In this document: positions 25,379 through 34,515 of the stretch, piece by piece
How the letters are laid out: each line of letters opens with the position of its first letter
Numbering within the stretch: position 1 is the first letter of the stretch
Assembly: GCF_042685105.1 (NCBI RefSeq)
Contig: NZ_JBHUMO010000056.1
Coordinates: 1 to 64,000 of the forward strand
DNA length: 64,000 bases
Reading direction: 5' to 3'
DNA from: Enterococcus_G camelliae
GTDB taxonomy: Bacteria; Bacillota; Bacilli; Lactobacillales; Enterococcaceae
The notes under the pieces: model-generated
The model's database searches: none
What the model was told of the DNA's origin: nothing
Seen by the model: the letters and a program-made list of their open reading frames with translations, nothing else
Position numbers and translations under genes: made by a program

Positions 25379-25838
25379 CTTTTGGAAGATGATTTTCTAA
25401 ATCTGTGCGAACAATTAACACATCACATGGGGCATTGCGGATGACATATTCCGAGACGGAGCCAATAAAGAGACGTTCAACGGCGTTCAATCCGGTTGCA
25501 CCTAGCATAATTAAGTCAACATTTTTTTCTTTTGGTAATTGTTTGGCAATAATGGTTTTTGGTGATCCATAGTCAACAACAGAAGAAATTTTGGTGATGC
25601 CTTCTTTATTGGCAGTTTCGGTATATTCTTGAAGCGATTTTTTAGCCAGTTCGGTTGCTTGTTCAGCTAAAACAGAATCAAACGCAGCGACGGTTTGGAA
25701 AGCCCTCGTATCGATTACGTGTACCAAAAGTAATTCTGCATCATTTCGTTTTGCTACGTTGACCGCTTTTTTAAAGGCTAATTCCGCTTCCTTTGAACCA
25801 TCCACAGCGACCATAATTCGATTGTATTGTTGTAGCAT
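25368..25838 (-). CDS. Universal stress protein, UspA family
   Basis: Cytoplasmic nucleotide-binding protein of about 156 residues. N-terminal IMVAVDGSKEAELAF and the C-terminal ATP-binding motif GATGLNAVERLFIGSVSEYV match the G-2x-G-9x-G(S) pattern of the ATP-binding subgroup. The ATG is chosen 6 bases after GGGGTG; a GTG three codons upstream is less likely. Its role in stress survival is known only for the family. It stands alone on the minus strand. Confidence 0.9.
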   Translation of the reverse strand: MLQQYNRIMVAVDGSKEAELAFKKAVNVAKRNDAELLLVHVIDTRAFQTVAAFDSVLAEQATELAKKSLQEYTETANKEGITKISSVVDYGSPKTIIAKQLPKEKNVDLIMLGATGLNAVERLFIGSVSEYVIRNAPCDVLIVRTDLENHLPKEKN

Positions 25839-25925
25839 TGACAACACCCCATTTCATAAATTTTTGCTAACTTTACCTACTAATATTGTAGTCTTTTTAC
25901 GGAAAAAAAGGAAATAAATAACAGA

Positions 25926-26189
25926 TTAATCACTCATCTTTTTGGCAAATGCGAAACTGAATACACCAGAAACAAGCAAAACGCTTGCAATATAAAACAT
26001 CGCAAGAACCTTTGTTTCAAAGAAATGCAACGCGATGCCTATCAAACCTAAGCCTATCAGTTGATAGGCATAGTGGATAATAAACCGCTCATTTTTCTCG
26101 TTGTGATCAATTAATTGGAAAAAAATGTTTTTTTTCCAACGAATTAGTAAGCCAACTAGACTAAGTAAGATTGCGAATAATAGTATCAT
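25926..26189 (-). CDS. Small membrane protein of unknown function
   Basis: 87 residues with three hydrophobic segments (about 1-17, 42-58 and 63-82) and a polar loop KKNIFFQLIDHNEKNERF. I do not recognise the family. The upstream ribosome site is poor to moderate (GGAGCG about 9 bases before the ATG). It lies between the stress protein and the divergent PsiE-type gene. Confidence 0.6.
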   Translation of the reverse strand: MILLFAILLSLVGLLIRWKKNIFFQLIDHNEKNERFIIHYAYQLIGLGLIGIALHFFETKVLAMFYIASVLLVSGVFSFAFAKKMSD

Positions 26190-26343
26190 GAAGAACGCTC
26201 CAGTCTGAATTACTTAATTTAAGTATAGGAGAAAGGGCAATGAGAAGCAAGTCGCGGTCAAAAGAAAATTCGATAGGCATTAGTTTTTTTATCTTTTATA
26301 AAATCAGTTATAATAGAATGGAACAAGAACAAGGAGGAAAAAC

Positions 26344-26784
26344 ATGGGGTTTTATTCAAAGCTTGAAAAATGGGTTAGCGGGATTGTGGATATCATGCTT
26401 GCAATTTTAATTATTCTGATCCTCGTTGTAATGGGCGAAGCAATCTTTAATATTGTTGTGCAAGTCATTCCTTTATCTTCAATGGATACGCTATCCTCTC
26501 TGATTGAAGAGGTTGCCACATTGTTTATTTTGTTAGAAATTATTTTGATGTTATTACGCTATATGAAAGAAGGGCATCATATACCTGTACGCTATTTGAT
26601 TTTAATTAGTATGACAGCGATTTTACGTCAATTATTATTATCACACGATGGAGGCGCCCAGACGCTTTTCTTTTCAGTGGCAATTTTAATTCTAGTAGTT
26701 GTATTGTTAATCTTGGAAAAAATTAAGGCTTTCCACACCGCATCTTCAGAACCTTTAGAGCAAATTAAGCAGGAAGAGCATTAG
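26344..26784 (+). CDS. PsiE-family membrane protein
   Basis: 146-residue membrane protein with four hydrophobic segments. The PsiE-type core is FILLEIILMLLRYMKEGHH followed by IPVRYLILISMTAILRQL. In E. coli psiE is induced by phosphate starvation; its function is unknown. GGAGGAAAAAC precedes the ATG and a TATAAT box lies at 26309-26314. A perfect palindromic terminator follows. Confidence 0.82.
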   Translation: MGFYSKLEKWVSGIVDIMLAILIILILVVMGEAIFNIVVQVIPLSSMDTLSSLIEEVATLFILLEIILMLLRYMKEGHHIPVRYLILISMTAILRQLLLSHDGGAQTLFFSVAILILVVVLLILEKIKAFHTASSEPLEQIKQEEH

Positions 26785-26793
26785 TGATAAAAG

Positions 26794-26830
26794 AAAAAAA
26801 CTATTCAACGAATTCGTTGAATAGTTTTTT
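26794..26830. terminator. Bidirectional terminator
   Basis: Perfect palindrome ACTATTCAACGAATTCGTTGAATAGT flanked by AAAAAA and TTTTTT. It can end both the plus-strand psiE-type gene and the minus-strand 6S RNA transcript. Confidence 0.9.
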
Positions 26831-26857
26831 GTATGTAAAAAGTGAGAAAATAAAAAT

Positions 26858-27054
26858 GGGTAAAATCCGTAGATGCCGTTTTCTTATCCCGGTGTATTGA
26901 TCCCGCAAATGTAAGCAGGTGGGCTCCACGGTCAAACGATCGAACTACCAAATGACAAGGCTTGTTACCAAATTTGACACCGGACGGATCCCAATATATC
27001 AATAAAATGTTCGGTCAACACAAAAAGGGAAAATTCGTACATCACAGATTGCCC
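26858..27054 (-). ncRNA. ssrS: Probable 6S RNA
   Basis: A gene-free stretch of about 197 bases that folds, on the minus strand, into a long interrupted rod. Near the ends, AATCTGT.GATG pairs with CATCTACGGATT. The inner part has GTGGAGCCCACCTGCTTACAT, which resembles the conserved segment of Firmicute 6S RNAs as I remember it. A strong promoter places the 5' end at about 27054 and a terminator follows the 3' end. It lies beside rarA, a neighbourhood known for 6S RNA in Firmicutes. 6S RNA binds housekeeping RNA polymerase. A covariance search would decide. Confidence 0.72.
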
Positions 27055-27060
27055 ACATAA

Positions 27061-27089
27061 ATCATAACATATCTTGCATGTCCTTACAA
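27061..27089 (-). promoter_or_regulatory. Promoter of the probable 6S RNA
   Basis: Minus strand: TTGTAA, 17-base spacer ending in TGT, then TATGAT, giving an extended -10. The predicted start, about seven bases on, coincides with the 5' end of the folded RNA. Confidence 0.7.
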
Positions 27090-27108
27090 TGCTAGTGAAT
27101 CTAACAAC

Positions 27109-28395
27109 TTAGTGAGGCGGCGTTTCTTTTTTGCGACGTTTCAGCTCTTTTAAGCGGTTCTGAAGCGCCTGTTCATAGCGGCCAGTTTCTTTTGGAAAAT
27201 AGTATTGTTTGTTTTGTAATGATTTCGGTAGATAAGTTTGGTTCACCCAACCATCATAAAACTCGTGAGGGTATTGATACCCTACACCTCTATTTAAGGC
27301 TTTTGCCCCTTGATAATGACTATCTCGCAAATGATCAGGGATTTGTCCTGCGCGTCCATCTTTGATGTCGGCAATCGCTGCATCCAAAGCAGTATAGGCT
27401 GAATTGGATTTTGGAGAGAGACAAAGATCGACAACGGCTGTGGCCAATGGAATTCGGGCTTCTGGTAAACCTAGGCGTTCAGCAGCTAAAACGGCATCGA
27501 CTGTACGAGCAGCGGCAGCGGGATTTGCCAAACCAATGTCTTCATAGCCAATTACGAGTAGCCGCCGACAAATGCTTGCCAAATCTCCAGCTTCAACTAG
27601 GCGGGCTAAATAGTGCAATGCGGCATCGGGATCACTTCCCCGAATCGATTTTTGAAACGCCGAAATCACATCATAGTGCGCGTCACCATCTTTGTCATGT
27701 GACAACGCTTTTCTTTGGACGCATTCCGCAATGATTGTCAAGGTGAGTTGGATCACATGATCAGTATTTGGTGGTGTTGATTTTGCTGCCAGCTCTAACG
27801 CGTTGAGCGCGCTACGCAAATCCCCATTTGTCACCCGAGCCAAATGATTGAGGGCCGCATCATCGATGGTTAAAGGCATGTTACCTAAACCCCGTTCTTT
27901 ATCGAGTAGCGCTTGTTGGAGAGCCAAACGGATATCGTCTTCACTCAAAGGATACACTTCAAAAATTTGTGTTCGACTTCGGATAGCCGGATTGATGGTA
28001 ATATAAGGATTTTCAGTGGTTGCGCCAATGAGGATGATTCGTCCATTTTCTAAATGGGGTAACAAAAAATCTTGTTTTGTTTTATCCAAGCGATGCACTT
28101 CATCTAGGAGCAAAATGACGGTACCACTCATCTTGGCTTCCTCGGCGACAATTTGCAAATCTTTTTTGGAATCCGTGGCGGCATTCAGCGTTCGAAAAGC
28201 GAAATGGGTAGACCCAGCAATAGCACTGGCAATACTTGTTTTCCCCGTACCTGGAGGGCCATAGAGAATCATGGAAGAAAGCAAATGGGCATCCACCATG
28301 CGACGAATAATTTTTCCTGGCCCAACTAAGTGTTGTTGACCAACGACTTCTTCTAAGTTACGCGGACGCATACGATAGGCTAAAGGGTGATACAT
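27109..28395 (-). CDS. rarA: Replication-associated recombination protein RarA (MgsA) ATPase
   Basis: AAA+ ATPase that acts at stalled replication forks, related to RuvB and clamp loaders. The 428 residues show Walker A GPPGTGKTS (46-54), Walker B ILLLDEVHR, sensor 1 IGATTENPY and the C-terminal tetramerisation domain with LVIGYEDIGLANP. GGAGTCGAATAACC lies upstream of the ATG. The C-terminal tail is basic (RRKKETPPH). It is a single-gene unit that ends just before the 6S RNA promoter, transcribed in the same direction. Confidence 0.96.
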   Translation of the reverse strand: MYHPLAYRMRPRNLEEVVGQQHLVGPGKIIRRMVDAHLLSSMILYGPPGTGKTSIASAIAGSTHFAFRTLNAATDSKKDLQIVAEEAKMSGTVILLLDEVHRLDKTKQDFLLPHLENGRIILIGATTENPYITINPAIRSRTQIFEVYPLSEDDIRLALQQALLDKERGLGNMPLTIDDAALNHLARVTNGDLRSALNALELAAKSTPPNTDHVIQLTLTIIAECVQRKALSHDKDGDAHYDVISAFQKSIRGSDPDAALHYLARLVEAGDLASICRRLLVIGYEDIGLANPAAAARTVDAVLAAERLGLPEARIPLATAVVDLCLSPKSNSAYTALDAAIADIKDGRAGQIPDHLRDSHYQGAKALNRGVGYQYPHEFYDGWVNQTYLPKSLQNKQYYFPKETGRYEQALQNRLKELKRRKKETPPH

Positions 28396-28517
28396 GGTTA
28401 TTCGACTCCTTCTACATGTTGCTATAGTTAGTATAGCATAATTTCCTAAGTTCTCGTGTGGTTCTAAAGGAGTAATAATGGTAAACTTGAGCTACCACAT
28501 AATTAAAGGAGAACGAA

Positions 28518-29003
28518 ATGGCAAAAGACACAATGTTGACCTATTTAGATGAACAAATAGAAAAAAAACTAGCCGATTTTGATTTGGCGATTGATTGGGA
28601 TACTCGTAACCATGCAATTGAATTGATTATTCGTTTGTACGCAGAAAATACCAATCACTTAACAATCGATGATCAAGAAGGAGTCCGTTCTGAAGAAGAA
28701 GTGATTGAATTCGAAGACGCCATCTTATTCTATGATGACCAAAAAACAAGCTTTGATGAAGCAGACTACTTAGCAACGATTCCATTTGCAGGGAAAAAAG
28801 GTCTTCAGCAAAAAGTGATTGATGCGTTAGTTCGTTATCTACCAGATATCCTGATCAATGGGCAAGATGATCTGCTCGACTTTCTTGTTTCCGAAGATGC
28901 AAGTACGTTTGAGTTACACTTTTCAAAGGAAACTTTCCAACACATCCAGGCGGAAATAAGTAACCCCAACAATGAACGTTATTTACCGTACCCAAGTTAT
29001 TAA
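28518..29003 (+). CDS. DUF3013-family protein
   Basis: 161 residues, acidic and soluble, without known catalytic motifs. The N-terminal helix MLTYLDEQIEKKLADFDLAI and the segment AIELIIRLYAENTNHLTIDD match what I recall of the DUF3013 family, which in Lactobacillales is often found directly upstream of prmA. It begins with AAAGGAGAACGAA and ends 14 bases before prmA, so a shared operon is clear. Function unknown. Confidence 0.8.
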   Translation: MAKDTMLTYLDEQIEKKLADFDLAIDWDTRNHAIELIIRLYAENTNHLTIDDQEGVRSEEEVIEFEDAILFYDDQKTSFDEADYLATIPFAGKKGLQQKVIDALVRYLPDILINGQDDLLDFLVSEDASTFELHFSKETFQHIQAEISNPNNERYLPYPSY

Positions 29004-29017
29004 GGAGAATCAGTGAG

Positions 29018-29983
29018 ATGAAATGGAATGAAGTAAAAATAGAAACAGCAAGTGAAGCGGTCGAAGCAGTCGCCAATCTATTGATGGAAGCGGGAGCGAG
29101 TGGTGTAGCAATCGAAGATGCCTTGGATGTAGCAAATTTCCACTCGGATGAATATGGAGAATTATTAACCAAAGAAGGGTTTGACCACATTAAGGAAGGC
29201 GCTTTGGTCATGGCTTATTTTCCAGAGACTGTCTTTTTACTGGAACATTTGCCCTTTATCCAAGCCCAAATTGATAAGTTACCTGAATTTGGCCTAGCCA
29301 TTGGGAAAAATACGATGACAGTCAGTGAAGTGGCGGAAGAGGATTGGGCGACTGCTTGGAAAAAATATTACCACCCTGTTCGAGTGACGCGTTATTTAAC
29401 CATTGTTCCTAGTTGGGAAACGTACCAACCAACGATGCCGGACGAAAAGGTTATTTTGCTAGATCCTGGTATGGCGTTTGGGACTGGTACGCATCCAACG
29501 ACTAACCTAACGTTGCAAGCACTAGAAGTGACTTTGCGAGGTGGTGAGACTGTCTTAGATGTTGGCACGGGCTCTGGTGTGTTAAGCATTGCTAGTAAGT
29601 ACTACGGAGCCAAAGAGGTTCATGCGTTTGATTTGGATAGTGTTGCAGTGGCTGCAGCGCAAGAAAATATGGATTTAAACCCAATTGCCAAAGAGGTAAC
29701 GGTCTCGGCTAATGATTTATTAACGGGTATTACCATCCAGGCAGATGTGATTGTGGCAAATATTTTAGCCGATATCATTGTGCGTATGATACCAGACGCT
29801 GCTCGACTGTTAAAACCCGCCGGTCATTTTATTGTTTCAGGCATTATTTCCGAGAAAAAGCCACTGATTTTGGCAGAGATGCAGGCACATGGTTTTCTAT
29901 TGGCACAGATGTTTACACAAAAAGATTGGCATGCGCTGATTTTCGTAAAAATGGAGGAAGATGATGCAACGCTACTTTCTTAA
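29018..29983 (+). CDS. prmA: Ribosomal protein L11 methyltransferase
   Basis: Trimethylates ribosomal protein L11. The 321-residue protein has the N-terminal L11-binding domain (about 1-60) and a SAM methyltransferase domain with LLDPGMAFGTGTHPTT, LDVGTGSGVLSIA and VIVANILADII. TAAGGAGAATC precedes the ATG. The rsmE gene begins 20 bases before this stop, as in many Firmicutes. Confidence 0.96.
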   Translation: MKWNEVKIETASEAVEAVANLLMEAGASGVAIEDALDVANFHSDEYGELLTKEGFDHIKEGALVMAYFPETVFLLEHLPFIQAQIDKLPEFGLAIGKNTMTVSEVAEEDWATAWKKYYHPVRVTRYLTIVPSWETYQPTMPDEKVILLDPGMAFGTGTHPTTNLTLQALEVTLRGGETVLDVGTGSGVLSIASKYYGAKEVHAFDLDSVAVAAAQENMDLNPIAKEVTVSANDLLTGITIQADVIVANILADIIVRMIPDAARLLKPAGHFIVSGIISEKKPLILAEMQAHGFLLAQMFTQKDWHALIFVKMEEDDATLLS

Positions 29984-30743
29984 TACAGCTTATGGAACTA
30001 CGACACCGCAGTCCTATGAAGTATCCGGGGAACCCTTTCATCATATGGTTCACGTGATGCGGATGGAGGTAGGCACACAGGTATATCTGGTTTTTAGCGA
30101 TGGTGTCAGTGTTGAAGCCCGAATTGGCCAAATAAACTCAGATTCAGTGGTGCTTGAGTTAGGAAATCGCGAGCAAGTTCATCGCGAGTTACCAATTAAC
30201 GTGACCATCGCAAGTGGCTTTCCAAAAGGCGATAAGTTGGAATGGATTGTCCAAAAGGGAACGGAACTAGGAGCAAATCAATTCCTTGCCTTTCCAGCTA
30301 AGACATCCATTGTCAAATGGGATCAAAAGAAACGTCAAAAAAAGCAAGAGCGACTACAGAAAATTGCCCAAGAAGCAGCTGAGCAATCCCATCGGCAAAG
30401 CTGTCCTCGAGTAGTACTACTCGAGAATCAAAGTCAATTGTTGACACAAATGCAAACCGCAGATCAGGTACTCATTGCTTATGAAGAGTCGGCCAAAAAA
30501 GGGGAACATGCCCAATTGGTAGAAACCTTCAAAAAAATGCGGCCGGGGCAACAGCTATTGGTGATTTTTGGTCCAGAGGGCGGCTTTTTACCAGAGGAAA
30601 TTGCGCAATTTCTTTCAGCAGGAGCGCTCTGTTGTGGGTTGGGACCACGTATTTTACGAACAGAGACCGCACCACTTTATGTGTTGGGGGCCGCCAGTTA
30701 TCATTATGAACTCTGCCAAGCGGAACCAACGTCCGTGGATTGA
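29964..30743 (+). CDS. rsmE: 16S rRNA (uracil1498-N3)-methyltransferase RsmE
   Basis: SPOUT-family enzyme that methylates U1498 of 16S rRNA. The 259 residues have an N-terminal PUA-like part and the C-terminal knot motifs VIFGPEGGFLPEEI and LGPRILRTETAPLYVL. Two adjacent ATG codons exist; the second lies six bases after GGAGG and is preferred. The start overlaps prmA, so translation is probably coupled. Confidence 0.95.
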   Translation: MQRYFLNTAYGTTTPQSYEVSGEPFHHMVHVMRMEVGTQVYLVFSDGVSVEARIGQINSDSVVLELGNREQVHRELPINVTIASGFPKGDKLEWIVQKGTELGANQFLAFPAKTSIVKWDQKKRQKKQERLQKIAQEAAEQSHRQSCPRVVLLENQSQLLTQMQTADQVLIAYEESAKKGEHAQLVETFKKMRPGQQLLVIFGPEGGFLPEEIAQFLSAGALCCGLGPRILRTETAPLYVLGAASYHYELCQAEPTSVD

Positions 30744-30768
30744 AAAAAACGCTATTTCTTTGTATAAT
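30740..30768 (+). promoter_or_regulatory. Promoter upstream of rel
   Basis: TTGAAA (30740-30745), exactly 17 bases, then TATAAT (30763-30768). It starts over the rsmE stop codon and points to rel, with a terminator only about 10 bases after the expected start. Confidence 0.75.
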
Positions 30769-30783
30769 AAGACCAATCATTTG

Positions 30784-30818
30784 GAAAGTACTGCTGACAG
30801 GTGGTACTTTCTTTTTTC
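30784..30818 (+). terminator. Terminator or attenuator ahead of rel
   Basis: Arms GAAAGTAC / GTACTTTC with a 12-base loop, followed by TTTTTTC. It can end prmA-rsmE transcription and would also catch transcripts from the promoter at 30740. Confidence 0.75.
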
Positions 30819-30932
30819 TTTCCAAAAAATGAACGAAACCAGAAATCACAGAAGTGGCCATTGGAAAAGAGTCCGATGGAAAAGTGGAGACTTTTTCACA
30901 TCCGTCGATTTTTTAAAGAAGGGGTAGGGAGT

Positions 30933-33146
30933 ATGGCAAAAGATATCATCTTGACTGGCCCAGGGGTCATGAATATGGTTGCACGTTACATGAGTGACGA
31001 ACATGTAGCATTTGTGCAAAAAGCATTGGATTACGCGACAAAAGCACATGAAGGGCAGTTTCGTAAGTCAGGGGAACCGTATATTATTCATCCTATTCAA
31101 GTGGCCGGGATTTTAGCAGAATTGCAAATGGATCCGCATACCGTTGCAACAGGCTTTTTACACGATGTTGTTGAAGATACGGAAGTGACTCTTCAAGATT
31201 TAACGGACGAATTTGGGCCGGATGTTGCAATGCTAGTCGATGGTGTAACGAAATTAGGGAAAATTAAATACAAATCACATGAAGAGCAATTAGCAGAGAA
31301 TCACCGAAAAATGTTGATTGCCATGGCACAAGATTTACGGGTCATTATGGTTAAATTAGCTGACCGGTTGCATAATATGCGTACGCTAAAACATTTACGT
31401 GAGGACAAACAGCGCCGAATTGCTCGAGAAACACTTGAAATCTATGCACCATTGGCTCATCGTTTAGGGATTAGTCGTATTAAGTGGGAATTAGAGGACC
31501 GTTCATTGCGGTACATTAATCCACAACAGTATTACCGCATCGTCCATTTAATGAAGACCAAACGCGATGAACGCGAAGCTTATGTTGAAAAAACGGTAGA
31601 GGAATTACGGGTAGCTACGGAAGAACTAGATATTTATGCTGAAATATATGGTCGGCCCAAGCACATCTATTCCATTTATCGCAAGATGGTGGATAAGAAA
31701 AAGCAATTTGATGAGATTTATGATTTATTAGCTATTCGGGTGATTGTGGATTCAATTAAGGATTGCTATGCAGTCTTAGGAACCATCCATACCAAATGGA
31801 AACCAATGCCGGGCCGTTTCAAAGATTATATCGCGATGCCAAAAGCCAATATGTACCAATCTTTGCATACCACAGTCATTGGACCAAATGGGAACCCCGT
31901 AGAAATTCAAATTCGAACACATGAAATGCATGAAATTGCCGAATTTGGGGTAGCCGCACACTGGGCCTATAAGGAAGGTAAAACAGACAAAGTTAAACCA
32001 GATCAAATGACGGAACAAGTCGGCTGGTTTAAAGAAATTTTGGAACTCAAAGATGAAAGCTATGATGCCTCTGATTTTATGGAAGGGGTCAAAGGAGATA
32101 TCTTTAGCGACAAAGTCTATGTTTTCACTCCAAATGGGGATGTTTCTGAACTCCCACAAGGCTCAAGTCCACTTGATTTTGCCTACAATATCCATACTGA
32201 TATTGGCAACAAGACCGTTGGAGCGAAGATTAATGGCAAAATGGTCCAATTGGATTATAAATTGAAAAATGGGGATATTGTCGAAATCTTGACTTCTCCC
32301 AATTCGTTTGGTCCAAGTCGGGATTGGCTAAAATTGGTGGCAACAAGCAAAGCCAAAAACAAAATCAAACGATTTTTTAAAACGCAAGATCGGGATGCCA
32401 ATATTGTAAAAGGACATGATGCGGTCGTTCGAACTTTAATGGATATGGGGTTTGTACCGAAAGAAATCTTGACCAAAACAAAACTACAAGAAGCATTAGG
32501 TCGCTTTAATTATCAGACAGACGATGACCTATTTGCCGCAGTCGGCTTTGGAGAAGTTAGTCCAACGACTCTAGCCAATCGTTTAACCGAAGAAGAACGC
32601 AAGGAACGTGATCTAGAAAAACAAAAGCAGCAAGTCCAAGAACTTCTGAATCAGCCTGTCAAAAAAGAACCTGAAAAAATGAAGGTACGCCATGAGGGAG
32701 GCATTGTCATCCAAGGGGTGGACAACTTGCTCATTCGGATCAGTCGTTGTTGCAACCCCGTACCAGGTGATCCAATCGTTGGGTATATCACCAAAGGACG
32801 CGGCATCTCTATTCACCGAGCGGATTGCCCCAATGTGCGCAATTCAGAGGAAGTCGAAAATCGGCTAATTGAGGTGGAATGGGAAGACACAGCCAGCAAA
32901 GAAAAAGAATACGATGCGGATATTGAAATTTATGGATACGATCGTTCAGGTTTGTTAAATGACATCTTACAAACAGTTAGCTCTATGACGAAACGGCTAG
33001 TTGGAGTAGAAGCACGTAGCAATAAGGAAAAAACAGCAACGATTCGACTAACTGTAGGAATTCAAAATCTTGCGCATCTTCGATCAATTGTTGAAAAAAT
33101 TAAGCAAGTACCCGACGTTTATAGCGTTCGTCGTATGAAAGGATAA
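30933..33146 (+). CDS. rel: Bifunctional (p)ppGpp synthetase/hydrolase Rel
   Basis: Stringent-response enzyme that makes and degrades (p)ppGpp. The 737 residues hold, in order, the HD hydrolase domain (FLHDVVEDTEVT, about residues 75-90), the synthetase domain (GRPKHIYSIYRKM and PNANMYQSLHTTV-like segment near 300), the TGS domain (VFTPNGDVSELPQGSSPLDFA), the zinc-finger region (RISRCCNPVPGDPIVGY) and a C-terminal ACT domain. The start MAKDIILTGPG follows GGGGTAGGGAG; an in-frame extension 44 codons upstream runs into the terminator and is rejected. dtd follows by six bases. Confidence 0.97.
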   Translation: MAKDIILTGPGVMNMVARYMSDEHVAFVQKALDYATKAHEGQFRKSGEPYIIHPIQVAGILAELQMDPHTVATGFLHDVVEDTEVTLQDLTDEFGPDVAMLVDGVTKLGKIKYKSHEEQLAENHRKMLIAMAQDLRVIMVKLADRLHNMRTLKHLREDKQRRIARETLEIYAPLAHRLGISRIKWELEDRSLRYINPQQYYRIVHLMKTKRDEREAYVEKTVEELRVATEELDIYAEIYGRPKHIYSIYRKMVDKKKQFDEIYDLLAIRVIVDSIKDCYAVLGTIHTKWKPMPGRFKDYIAMPKANMYQSLHTTVIGPNGNPVEIQIRTHEMHEIAEFGVAAHWAYKEGKTDKVKPDQMTEQVGWFKEILELKDESYDASDFMEGVKGDIFSDKVYVFTPNGDVSELPQGSSPLDFAYNIHTDIGNKTVGAKINGKMVQLDYKLKNGDIVEILTSPNSFGPSRDWLKLVATSKAKNKIKRFFKTQDRDANIVKGHDAVVRTLMDMGFVPKEILTKTKLQEALGRFNYQTDDDLFAAVGFGEVSPTTLANRLTEEERKERDLEKQKQQVQELLNQPVKKEPEKMKVRHEGGIVIQGVDNLLIRISRCCNPVPGDPIVGYITKGRGISIHRADCPNVRNSEEVENRLIEVEWEDTASKEKEYDADIEIYGYDRSGLLNDILQTVSSMTKRLVGVEARSNKEKTATIRLTVGIQNLAHLRSIVEKIKQVPDVYSVRRMKG

Positions 33147-33152
33147 AAAAAG

Positions 33153-33602
33153 ATGCGAGCAGTTGTTCAACGCGTATCCCAAGCTCAGGTAGCGGTTGAT
33201 GAGGTTTGTTTAGGAAAGATTGATTGTGGCTTTGTCGTTTTATTAGGCATTCATCAAGAAGATACAATCGACGATGCCCATTATCTCGCCAAAAAGATTG
33301 CTCAATTACGAGTGTTTGAGGATCATGAGGGAAAAATGAATGAATCCTTGGCTACGATTGGAGGCGCAGTTTTAAGTATTTCACAATTTACCTTATATGC
33401 GCAAACCAAGAAAGGCAATCGCCCAAGTTTTATTGCAGCAGCACGACCGGAAGTGGCCGAACCACTTTATGAGGCGTTCAACCAAGCACTACGCGAAAAA
33501 AATATTCCTGTGGCAACGGGAAAATTTGGTGCAGAAATGCAAGTTTCCTTGATTAATGATGGACCCGTAACGATTCTTTATGATACACGAGAAAAAGAGT
33601 AA
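33153..33602 (+). CDS. dtd: D-aminoacyl-tRNA deacylase
   Basis: Hydrolyses D-aminoacyl-tRNAs such as D-Tyr-tRNA, keeping D-amino acids out of proteins. 149 residues, the usual length. Motifs SQFTLYA and GPVTILYDT (the Gly-cisPro type motif region is GPVT) are present, with MRAVVQRVSQAQV at the N-terminus. It lies six bases after rel, the usual Firmicute rel-dtd pair, and before a strong terminator. Confidence 0.96.
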   Translation: MRAVVQRVSQAQVAVDEVCLGKIDCGFVVLLGIHQEDTIDDAHYLAKKIAQLRVFEDHEGKMNESLATIGGAVLSISQFTLYAQTKKGNRPSFIAAARPEVAEPLYEAFNQALREKNIPVATGKFGAEMQVSLINDGPVTILYDTREKE

Positions 33603-33623
33603 CCCTAACCAAAGCATAAGGCA

Positions 33624-33675
33624 AAAAACCACAGAAGAACGAATGGCTTGACCTTCGTTCTTCTGTGGTTTTTTA
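33624..33675. terminator. Bidirectional terminator after dtd
   Basis: Arms AAAACCACAGAAGAACGAA / TTCGTTCTTCTGTGGTTTT with flanking A and T runs. It separates the rel-dtd unit from the convergent AraC-type gene. Confidence 0.9.
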
Positions 33676-34515
33676 TCACTCTTTCAGCGGCGCTTTATTT
33701 TTGGGAGTAGCCTTGATTTTTGAAGGCGCAACGCCATATATTTTTTTGAAGGATTTACTGAAATGATAGGCATCTTCGTAGCCGACTGCCTGAGCGACAT
33801 CTTTTACGGATCCATGTTGATCTTGAAGCAGTTGGAAGGCATGCTTTAGACGAACTTGAATTAAATAGGTGATGGGCGATATTCCTAATTGTTCTTTAAA
33901 ACTTTTGGAAAGGTAGGTTGGGCTAACATAATAAGCATTAGCTAATGATTCCAAGGAAATGTCTTTTTCAAAGTTGTGTTCAATATAACTTTGCACGGAG
34001 GTAACCACACGAGTCAAACGTTCATTTTTTAAAGTAGGACGCTGTTTGGCTTCTTCAAAGCGTTCGTTTGACTGAACACTGCGTAACAAAAAAATGAGTA
34101 GTTCCGTCACTAGTGCTTGCCCCATTAGCTTAAAGCCATCTGGTTGATCGTTAAATTCCTTCATTAATTGCCAGGCTTTATCGAAAATTTGTAGCTGATT
34201 TTCTCGCAACAATACGTGGGGACTCGCGGTTGGGAAGACATTGGGTGCCAAGTCCGGAAGTTGAAATTGACGAATGCCAATATGTAGTTGGTGAGAATAA
34301 GAGGTCATACTTTGTTTTTCAGCATGTTCAACCTGAGGATTAAAAAGCAATAAATCACCGCCACGAATGGTATGCCATTGATTTTGGAACCAATACGTGG
34401 CTTCCCCTTCCAACAGGAAACTAATTTCAAAAAAATCATGGGTATGTCGATGATAATGATTGCCAGGCTGGTTCCAAACATCGAAGACATAAAGAATTTC
34501 CGGTTGAAAAAACAT
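33676..34515 (-). CDS. AraC-family regulator with cupin sensor domain
   Basis: 279 residues. The N-terminal cupin domain has HYHRHTHDFFEISFLLEGEA and a second histidine segment FNPQVEHAE. The C-terminal AraC DNA-binding domain has two helix-turn-helix units (SLESLANAYYVSPTYLSKSF and VAQAVGYEDAYHFSKSFKKI). Such proteins often sense sugars. The gene is divergent from a two-subunit ABC exporter, which may be its target; this is inference. The start follows GGAGGAATTCAATC. Confidence 0.9.
   Translation of the reverse strand: MFFQPEILYVFDVWNQPGNHYHRHTHDFFEISFLLEGEATYWFQNQWHTIRGGDLLLFNPQVEHAEKQSMTSYSHQLHIGIRQFQLPDLAPNVFPTASPHVLLRENQLQIFDKAWQLMKEFNDQPDGFKLMGQALVTELLIFLLRSVQSNERFEEAKQRPTLKNERLTRVVTSVQSYIEHNFEKDISLESLANAYYVSPTYLSKSFKEQLGISPITYLIQVRLKHAFQLLQDQHGSVKDVAQAVGYEDAYHFSKSFKKIYGVAPSKIKATPKNKAPLKE

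Noticed and set aside
30801..30932. In-frame N-terminal extension of Rel
   Set aside because: It begins within the terminator, has no ribosome site, and known Rel proteins begin near the ATG at 30933.
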